Assembly: GCA_903889245.1 (NCBI GenBank)
Contig: CAISWQ010000033.1
Location: 61,692 to 125,691 of the forward strand
Length of the DNA: 64,000 nucleotides
Reading direction: 5' to 3'
Source: an uncultured Lentisphaerota bacterium
GTDB lineage: Bacteria; Verrucomicrobiota; Kiritimatiellia; CAIQIC01
Shown: piece after piece, positions 58,119 through 64,000 of the stretch
Layout: every line of letters starts with the position of its first letter
Numbering within the stretch: the stretch's first letter is position 1
Position numbers and translations under genes: made by a program
The notes under the pieces: generated by a model
Databases searched by the model: none
What the model was told of the DNA's origin: nothing
The model's input: only the letters and a program-made list of their open reading frames with translations

Positions 58119-59780
58119 ATGCTGACGACGCTGCGCGTGAAAAATCTGGCGCTCGTGGAGCGCGTGAACGTTGAGTTCCGCGCCGGCCTCAACGTCATCA
58201 CCGGCGAGACCGGCACCGGCAAGAGCATCCTGATCGGCGCCTTGAGCCTCGTCCTCGGCGAGCGCGCCGAGAAGCGCCTGATCCGCGCCGGCGCCGACGC
58301 CTGCGGCGCCGAGGCCGTCTTCCAGCTCGCCGACGCCGACGCCGTCAACGCCCTGCTGACCGAGTCCGGCCTCGAACCGTGTGAGGCCGGCCAGCTCATC
58401 ATCCGCCGCATCCTCAAGGCCGAGGGCGCCAACCAGATTCTCGTCAACGACCAGCCGGCGACGCTGCAACTGCTCAAGCAGCTCGGCGAACTGCTCGTGG
58501 ACATGCACGGCCCCTATGACCACCAGTCGCTGCTGAACACCGATTACCAGCTCGACCTGCTCGACGCCTTCGGTCACGTCTGGGGTGTGCGCGAAACCTA
58601 CGAGGTCACACACCTCAAATGGCGCGCCCTCGAAGACCGCATCGCGCAGTTGCTGGCCGACACCGCCGATCCCGCCATCGAGGTGGACCGGCTCGCCTAC
58701 ATCATCAAGGACATCGAAGGTGCCGCGCCAGAGGAGGGCGAAGAGGAGCGCGTCGCGCGCGAGCAGAAGCTGCTGGGCCAGGCGCAGCGCGTTCAGGAAC
58801 TCTGTAACAGCGCGGCCAACGCGCTCACCGAGGAAGAGACCGCCGCCTTCAACGGCATCGTCGCCGCGCAGAAGGCCGTCGAGGAGCTAGCGCGGCTCAC
58901 ACCTGAAGCCGGTGAGTGGCTGGAGCAACTGCGGATGATCAATAGCCAGTTGCAGGAGATCAATGGCGGCCTGCATAACCTCGCCGAAAAGACCGAGGCT
59001 GATCCCGCTCGTCTCGACTGGCTGGACGAGCGACTCGCCATCTACCAGCGGCTGCGGAAGAAATATGCGCCCACGGTCAGCGACATTCTCGCCCTGCTCG
59101 CCCGCACCAAGGACCGGTTGCGCGATCTTCAAACGCGCGACGAGCAACTGGCGCGGCTGCGCGCGGAAAGTGAAGCCTCCTTGGCCGAGGTGCGCGTCCG
59201 GGGCGCGGAGTTGAGCGAAGCGCGCCATGCCGCCAGCAGCAAGCTGGCCGCCGCCATTACCAAGGAATTGCGCGCGCTCGGTTTCGCCGGCGGTCACTTT
59301 GCCGTGGACCTGCAGGCCGCCGAGCCGCAGCCCAGTGGTATGGATGCCATTGAGTTTGGCTTCGCGCCGAATATTGGCGAACCCATGCACCCGCTGCGCG
59401 CCATCGCCTCCAGCGGCGAAATCGCGCGCGTCATGCTCGCCACCAAGTGCGTGCTCGCCAAGCACGACCGCATCCCGGTGCTCATCTTCGACGAGATTGA
59501 CGCGAACATCGGCGGCGAGACCGGCAACGCCGTCGGCAAGAAGCTGGCCGAGGTCGCCAAGAGCCATCAGGTGTTGTGCATCACGCACCTGCCGCAGGTC
59601 GCCGCGCACGGGGAGATTCACCTGGCGGTGACCAAGAGCGTGCGCGAGGGCCGGACCTTCACCGAGGCCAAATTGCTCGACGAACGCGGCCGCGTGAACG
59701 AACTCGCGCGGATGCTGGGCGGCCGCGACCTGACCAACGTCACGCTCGCCCACGCCCGCGCCATGCTCGGCCAAGCCTGA
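58119..59780 (+). CDS. recN: DNA repair protein RecN
   Basis: The 553-residue protein is of family length. Walker A is GETGTGKS (residues 29-36), the signature region is ASSGEIARVMLATKCVL and Walker B is VLIFDEIDANIGGETG, with a central coiled-coil. RecN is an SMC-like ATPase acting on DNA double-strand breaks. It starts at ATG 58119. Confidence 0.96.
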   Translation: MLTTLRVKNLALVERVNVEFRAGLNVITGETGTGKSILIGALSLVLGERAEKRLIRAGADACGAEAVFQLADADAVNALLTESGLEPCEAGQLIIRRILKAEGANQILVNDQPATLQLLKQLGELLVDMHGPYDHQSLLNTDYQLDLLDAFGHVWGVRETYEVTHLKWRALEDRIAQLLADTADPAIEVDRLAYIIKDIEGAAPEEGEEERVAREQKLLGQAQRVQELCNSAANALTEEETAAFNGIVAAQKAVEELARLTPEAGEWLEQLRMINSQLQEINGGLHNLAEKTEADPARLDWLDERLAIYQRLRKKYAPTVSDILALLARTKDRLRDLQTRDEQLARLRAESEASLAEVRVRGAELSEARHAASSKLAAAITKELRALGFAGGHFAVDLQAAEPQPSGMDAIEFGFAPNIGEPMHPLRAIASSGEIARVMLATKCVLAKHDRIPVLIFDEIDANIGGETGNAVGKKLAEVAKSHQVLCITHLPQVAAHGEIHLAVTKSVREGRTFTEAKLLDERGRVNELARMLGGRDLTNVTLAHARAMLGQA

Positions 59781-59802
59781 TCGCCCATCCAGCCGGGGGT
59801 TT

Positions 59803-59830
59803 GCCTATGTGTACACATCTGCACATAGGC
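59803..59830. terminator. Inverted repeat after recN
   Basis: GCCTATGTG and CACATAGGC (59803-59811 / 59822-59830) flank a 10-nt loop, 22 bp after the recN stop and 28 bp before the convergent gene's stop. It may end transcription in both directions, but no T-run follows. Confidence 0.5.
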
Positions 59831-59858
59831 GCGCAGTGCAAGGGCGGGGATGTGAAGA

Positions 59859-60707
59859 TTACGGGGTAGGGTTGCGCGGGCCGACCGCCGGCAGAATGTG
59901 CGGCGTCAGCGAAATGTTCAGCGACTGGCGCGTGCCATCCTGCTGCACACCCACGAGGAAGCGGTTATAAAAATCCGCGTGGCGCCCCAGGCCGCCAATC
60001 TGGAGGGTGCGCCCATCGGCCACCTCGAGCTCCGTTGCCAGCTCGATCAACTGCCGTGTGTAGGCCTTGCCGCCGACCGTCCCGCTCAACTGCGGATAGA
60101 GTTTGATGCCGATGTTGGGCCCATCGCCGATGATCGTCGGTTGAACCACCAGTTGCGCCCCAACACGTTCCCACGCGATGCGCTCCGCGAGCACGCGCTG
60201 GCTCAAGAGATAGCCCGTCAGGTAATCCAGATAGGGCACCTCCGTGCCCACGAACAGCGACGCCGCGCGGCCGCTGGCCACCACCAGTAACTGCGTGGTG
60301 TTGTCGCTGGTCGTGGTCGTCTTGTCCACGGCGCCGACATCGATCCGCATTCGCCCCCGGCCAGCCTCCAGTGTGCCGCGCCCGCCGACCACCACGCCGC
60401 GCTGCTGCTGCCGGCCCGCCTGCTGGAAACGCACCTCGATGCGGATATTGCGCGGCACCACCACGAGCGTCGGGACCGCCTGCTTGATCTGTTCGTGCCT
60501 CGCCGCCGTCGTGATCACCAGCACGCGCGAGTTCGCGCGGTCGGGCGTCACGACGCCCTCCTGGCCCGCCAGTACGCGCACCGTGTCCAGAATCGCCGCG
60601 TTGTTCGGATCGAGCGGATAGGTCTTCAGGGTCTGCGTCTCGTTGGTCTCGGCAGCCATGAGCGGCAACATCAACCATAGCAGCAGCCCCAGCCAGAGCG
60701 TTTTCAT
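59859..60707 (-). CDS. Compact secretin-like protein
   Basis: The 282-residue protein has a signal peptide (MKTLWLGLLLWLMLPLMAA). Residues about 30-85 look like an N1-type secretin domain (YPLDPNNAAILDTVRVLAG, VLVITTAARHEQIKQAV). After that come strands typical of the secretin core: IRIEVRFQQAG, GTEVPYLDYL and VGAQLVVQPTII. Secretins are usually over 400 residues, so this version is short. Type II/IV secretion, pilus or another envelope channel is possible; no partner genes are near. Uncertain. Confidence 0.55.
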   Translation of the reverse strand: MKTLWLGLLLWLMLPLMAAETNETQTLKTYPLDPNNAAILDTVRVLAGQEGVVTPDRANSRVLVITTAARHEQIKQAVPTLVVVPRNIRIEVRFQQAGRQQQRGVVVGGRGTLEAGRGRMRIDVGAVDKTTTTSDNTTQLLVVASGRAASLFVGTEVPYLDYLTGYLLSQRVLAERIAWERVGAQLVVQPTIIGDGPNIGIKLYPQLSGTVGGKAYTRQLIELATELEVADGRTLQIGGLGRHADFYNRFLVGVQQDGTRQSLNISLTPHILPAVGPRNPTP

Positions 60708-60723
60708 GGCCGCACTATAGCCT

Positions 60724-60776
60724 ATTTCCCGAGGCTTGGAAAATCACCGCACAAGTTTTCCAAACCTTGGAAAAAC
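60724..60776. repeat. Dyad-repeat pair L
   Basis: Centres 60734 and 60765, 31 bp apart. Lies between two minus-strand genes (secretin-like start at 60707 and FAD protein stop at 60783). Confidence 0.85.
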
Positions 60777-60782
60777 ACCTGG

Positions 60783-63700
60783 CTAGCGGACCTGCTCAAG
60801 GCCAGGATTGTCTGTAATGACGAGGTTGGTACAGCCGGTGGGCGCGGGCAGCGTGCGAATGTGGCCGCGGAAACTGTTGTTGGTCACCACCAAGTTTGAG
60901 CCGCCGGGCATGAACGTGAGCGCATGCGCAGCCTCCGGGCCGATGACGAATAGGTTGTCGCGGATGACGACGTTGTCGTAGTGGCCCGTCGGCTCATAGG
61001 TGGTGAAATACATCTCCGCATATTGCTCCCAGCCGCCGGTCGCGAAGCTGCGGCGGCCACGCCGCGCGTCGTGCTCGCACTTGGTCGTGTTGTTGCTAAA
61101 GACGTTGCCCTGCAGCAGCAGATTATGCGGCTGGTTGATCCACGAACCGCGCCCGCCACCCACGAAGGTGTTGCCGATGATCACGATGTCGGTCGCCGAC
61201 TTCTCCACGCTCATCACGCGCGAGCCGTTGCTACCATCCACCGTGTTGCTGGCGGCGGTCACGCGCTGGCAGTACTCGGCGATGAAAAACGCGCCCATGC
61301 GCGAGCCGGTGATGCGATTGTGCGAGAAGACCGCGTCCTGGCAGCGCTGGATGTGCATCGTGTCGCCGAGCGCGCTCAATGTGCAGTTGGTGATGACCAC
61401 GTTGCGGCAGCCGACCACGTCCACCGCGCCTTTGCCCGGCCCGGAGCCCGTTGGCGCGTAGAGCGCGGGACACGCGGCCGACAAATTATGAATGAGCTGG
61501 ACGCCCGCGCCGGCCGAGCCCGCGAACCGGATCGGCGCGCCGCCCGGCTGCTCCGCCACCTTGAGGTGGTCGGGCGTGGCGGCGACGATGAAGTACTGGC
61601 GGCCGCGTACGATGTTCTTCGGCAGGTCACCGCCAAAGAAACACAGCGTCTGCCGCTTGTCGGCCGCGTCGCCGGCCTTGATCGGCTTGGTGCGGTTGTC
61701 GAAGCAGACGCGGTCATCGCCGTCGTTCATCTGGAGCCCGGTGCGGATCAGGTCGTTGCGGAAGTAACGGCGCGCGCGCTCGACCTCCCACGGCACGTAG
61801 TCCTCCGGCCAGACGATCTGCTGCCAGAGGTAGCCATAGTCCCACATAAACTTCCCGCTGCGCAGGAGCGTACAGTCCGTCACGCGCACGTCGCTGGCGT
61901 AGGTCAGCACCTCGCGCTCGCCGTGCGCCGGCAACGCGCCGGTGATGTTGATCGCCGCGCCGGCGAGATCATGCGAGCGCACGCCGCGGAAGGAGATGTT
62001 GCTCGACGTCCCGCCGGGCGTCGTGGCGATGACGAGCGCGCGCGTATTCGCATTCGGCTCCCACGCATTTTCCCGGTGCGCGGGATCGAAGACGTGGCCA
62101 AGGAATTCACCGCCGTGCCACGCGAAGTCGGTGACGTTCGTGCCGGCAAAGACCACGACGCGTGCCTTGTCGCCGAGTTGCGCCGGCAGATGGAAGCGCG
62201 CGCCACGCGCCTCCACCTTCATCCCGGAGAACAGCGGCAACGGAACGCCGACGCCCACGTGATAATCGCCCGGCGGAATCGTCACCGCGCCGCCCGCCGC
62301 CAGTAACACGCGCAAGCGGGCCATATCCGCGTCGGCGCGGGAGGCAGGCTTGGCCTCCGCTTGGAGATGGGCACGCAGCTCCGCCGTCAGCGGAAACTCC
62401 AGTTGGACATGCTGGGCGCGCAAGGCGGCGCGCAGGCGATCGGCGGGGACAGCGGGCAAATCTGTTTTGGTCTCCTTGGCCAGCGCGACGGCGGTGCCGG
62501 CGGCCTGGCCGAGTTGCATCATCGTCCGCGAGAGCCGGCAACTCGACGCCGCCAGCGAACTGAAGCTCGCGGCGCGACAGGCGATCAGCAGATTGCTCCG
62601 GCCTTTGGGAATCAGACAGCGATACGGCACGCCATAGGGCTCACGCAACTCGCCGATGCCGCGCGTGTGGCCGCCGTGCGTATCCATCGGATGATCCACG
62701 AGGCAGACGATGTCGCTGTGCTGCTGTCCGCCGATACCCGCGCGCAGGTCGTGCTCGGTCAGGACATAGTCGCCCGCCACGCGGCGCGACTCGCGGATAC
62801 CCAGCGCGGGCGCGACGCAACTGATGCGATACTTCTGGAACTCGGCGCAGCGCGTCTGTACGTCGTACCAGTGCGCGCGGATGCGGCGCTGGCCTTCCGC
62901 CAGCGCGTCGGCATAACCGCGCCGCACGAACTCCGCACCGTCCATCGTCGGCAACATGTTCACGTTCAGATCGCCGTTGGGGTAATGATTGATCTGCGCG
63001 CTGGAAAAATTCTTCGTCCACCAGCAGCGGTTGCTGACGCCGGCGGGCAGTGGCTCGATGGCCGCTGTGACGATCGGCGTCACGCGGTAGATCAGGGTGA
63101 CGCCGTTGATTCGCCCCGTGGCCTTCTCCGGCGCACTGGGCTCGGAGAACGTGGCGCGCGCCTCCTGTCCGCTCATCAGCGTGCAGCCGGCGGCGGCGCA
63201 GAGCGTGCCATCACCGGTGGCGTCCACGAACCAGCGGGCACGCAACGTCCGGCCATCGGAGAGCTGCACTGCGCGCACCGCCTGCGCATCGGCCTCGGCG
63301 CTGACAAATGCTGTGTTAAGCAACACTCGACAGTGACCGGTCTCCGCCAATAGCGCGCGCATCGCCTGCGCCATCGCGTCGGGCTCGAAAACGACGCCGT
63401 GGATGGCCCGCTTCGCGAGGCCATGCCGCTGCAACGTAGCGAGGTAGCTGCGCGCGGGATCAATCACAGTCTCGCCGCCGGGGAATATATAGGCCTCGCG
63501 CTTCGGATCGAACCACGCCTGATGGCGACCCATCGAGTAGATGCCGACGACGTTCGTCTGCTGCCGCAGCCGTTGATAGAGCTCGAACGGTATGCCGGTG
63601 CCGCCGACGCCGGGCTCCCAGATGCTGACGCCGCCGTTGACCGCATTGCCACCGAGGCAACCGGCCTGCTCCACCAGCACCACGTCCACACCCTGCCGCG

Positions 63701-63812
63701 CCGCCGCCAGCGCCGCGCCGAAGCCACCGCTGCCCCCGCCGATCACCGCCAGTTCGCAGCGCAGTTCCTCCGCCGCGCCGCGTGGCAGCAGGCAGAGGAA
63801 GAACATCCCCAT
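60783..63812 (-). CDS. FAD-dependent oxidoreductase fused to a right-handed beta-helix
   Basis: The 1009-residue protein has a signal peptide (MGMFFLCLLPRGAAEE). Residues about 20-500 are an FAD-dependent oxidoreductase (FAD_oxidored type): AVIGGGSGGFGAALAAARQG for the dinucleotide site, then ARWFVDATGDGTL and, near the end of the domain, LPKGRSNLLIACRAASFS. The rest (about 520-1009) is a right-handed parallel beta-helix: repeated short strands such as VVITNCTLSALGDTMHIQRC and NIVVIGNTFVGGG-like turns. It may oxidise sugars or degrade polysaccharide outside the cell. Start 63812 chosen for the signal peptide. Confidence 0.82.
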   Translation of the reverse strand: MGMFFLCLLPRGAAEELRCELAVIGGGSGGFGAALAAARQGVDVVLVEQAGCLGGNAVNGGVSIWEPGVGGTGIPFELYQRLRQQTNVVGIYSMGRHQAWFDPKREAYIFPGGETVIDPARSYLATLQRHGLAKRAIHGVVFEPDAMAQAMRALLAETGHCRVLLNTAFVSAEADAQAVRAVQLSDGRTLRARWFVDATGDGTLCAAAGCTLMSGQEARATFSEPSAPEKATGRINGVTLIYRVTPIVTAAIEPLPAGVSNRCWWTKNFSSAQINHYPNGDLNVNMLPTMDGAEFVRRGYADALAEGQRRIRAHWYDVQTRCAEFQKYRISCVAPALGIRESRRVAGDYVLTEHDLRAGIGGQQHSDIVCLVDHPMDTHGGHTRGIGELREPYGVPYRCLIPKGRSNLLIACRAASFSSLAASSCRLSRTMMQLGQAAGTAVALAKETKTDLPAVPADRLRAALRAQHVQLEFPLTAELRAHLQAEAKPASRADADMARLRVLLAAGGAVTIPPGDYHVGVGVPLPLFSGMKVEARGARFHLPAQLGDKARVVVFAGTNVTDFAWHGGEFLGHVFDPAHRENAWEPNANTRALVIATTPGGTSSNISFRGVRSHDLAGAAINITGALPAHGEREVLTYASDVRVTDCTLLRSGKFMWDYGYLWQQIVWPEDYVPWEVERARRYFRNDLIRTGLQMNDGDDRVCFDNRTKPIKAGDAADKRQTLCFFGGDLPKNIVRGRQYFIVAATPDHLKVAEQPGGAPIRFAGSAGAGVQLIHNLSAACPALYAPTGSGPGKGAVDVVGCRNVVITNCTLSALGDTMHIQRCQDAVFSHNRITGSRMGAFFIAEYCQRVTAASNTVDGSNGSRVMSVEKSATDIVIIGNTFVGGGRGSWINQPHNLLLQGNVFSNNTTKCEHDARRGRRSFATGGWEQYAEMYFTTYEPTGHYDNVVIRDNLFVIGPEAAHALTFMPGGSNLVVTNNSFRGHIRTLPAPTGCTNLVITDNPGLEQVR

Positions 63813-63840
63813 CGCGAGATGGTTCCTGATGCGGCGCGCC

Positions 63841-63867
63841 GACGGCGACCGCAGGTCGCCGCTACAG
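63841..63867. repeat. GACGGCGACC-type dispersed GC-rich hairpin (copy 2)
   Basis: A 27-bp element beginning GACGGCGACCGCAGGTCGCC, nearly identical to 22105-22131, directly before a four-copy dyad array. Confidence 0.6.
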
Positions 63868-63982
63868 TTTCCAAGGATTGGAAAGTTCACGGCGGAATCT
63901 TTCCAAGGATTGGAAACTTTGACCAGTTTCTTTTCCAAGCCTTGGAAAAATCTGCGCGGGATTTTCCAAGGCTTGGAAACCG
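63867..63982. repeat. Dyad-repeat array M, four copies, 31-32 bp period
   Basis: Centres 63876, 63908, 63940 and 63971 (intervals 32, 32, 31), in the region upstream of the FAD/beta-helix gene. It may continue outside the window. No gene is seen between 63813 and the end. Confidence 0.9.
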
Positions 63983-64000
63983 TGTCCGCTCTTCGGCAGA

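Noticed and set aside
63813..63938. N-terminal extension of the FAD/beta-helix protein up to 63938
   Set aside because: It reads through three dyad repeats; the start at 63812 gives a signal peptide.

Overview
The window is GC-rich, gene-dense bacterial chromosome. It reads like a carbohydrate-degrading member of the PVC superphylum (Verrucomicrobiota or Kiritimatiellota). This is inferred from content: many exported Gfo/Idh/MocA dehydrogenases and TIM-barrel isomerases with twin-arginine signals, ThuA, a sialate O-acetylesterase, GH2, GH5-like, GH16 and GH29 hydrolases, and a heparinase II/III-like lyase. No rRNA or other marker fixes the taxon.

Layout. 1-8.8 kb: a minus-strand pair (partial toroid-fold secreted protein, sialate O-acetylesterase) diverges from a plus-strand operon (isomerase, GH5-like hydrolase, exported amidotransferase-like protein). 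8.9-20.4 kb: BNR/sialidase-type protein, a tandem winged-helix regulator with three palindromes, a two-domain discoidin protein, a LacZ-type beta-galactosidase, a TonB-dependent receptor and leuS. 20.5-22 kb: MazEF-like and VapBC toxin-antitoxin pairs back to back. 22.2-31.8 kb: ThuA plus two Gfo/Idh/MocA genes, an FmdB zinc ribbon, galU with a sugar GHMP kinase, an SGNH-TPR membrane protein and a third Gfo/Idh/MocA gene. 31.8-37.3 kb: a gene remnant, an ArsR-DsrE-methyltransferase operon, an isomerase, and an exported alpha/beta hydrolase overlapping a C45 peptidase. 37.5-48.2 kb: tRNA-Thr, then complex I genes nuoA, a nuoB-nuoC fusion, and nuoD,H,I,J,K,L,M,N, without nuoE,F,G. 48.3-64 kb: DUF2461, GH16, GH29, heparinase II/III-like, uracil-DNA glycosylase, RluD-type synthase, lgt, two exported proteins, recN, a compact secretin-like protein and a large FAD oxidoreductase/beta-helix fusion.

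The most distinctive signal is not a gene. A short dyad repeat, consensus TTTTCCAAGSCTTGGAAAA, occurs about 37 times by eye, almost only between genes. It forms small arrays of two to four copies whose centres are 31 or 32 bp apart in 19 of the 23 within-cluster intervals I measured, with non-repeated sequence between copies. One two-copy array lies in frame inside the uracil-DNA glycosylase gene. A second palindrome family (arms CGCACACTTG / CAAGTGTGCG) sits before, inside and after the tandem winged-helix regulator at exactly 345-bp intervals, and again between the two toxin-antitoxin operons.

The enzymes suggest extracellular breakdown of complex, partly acetylated, fucosylated and uronic-acid-containing polysaccharide, with TonB-dependent uptake and oxidoreductase/isomerase processing of the sugars. 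Complex I here would take electrons from something other than NADH unless nuoEFG lie elsewhere.
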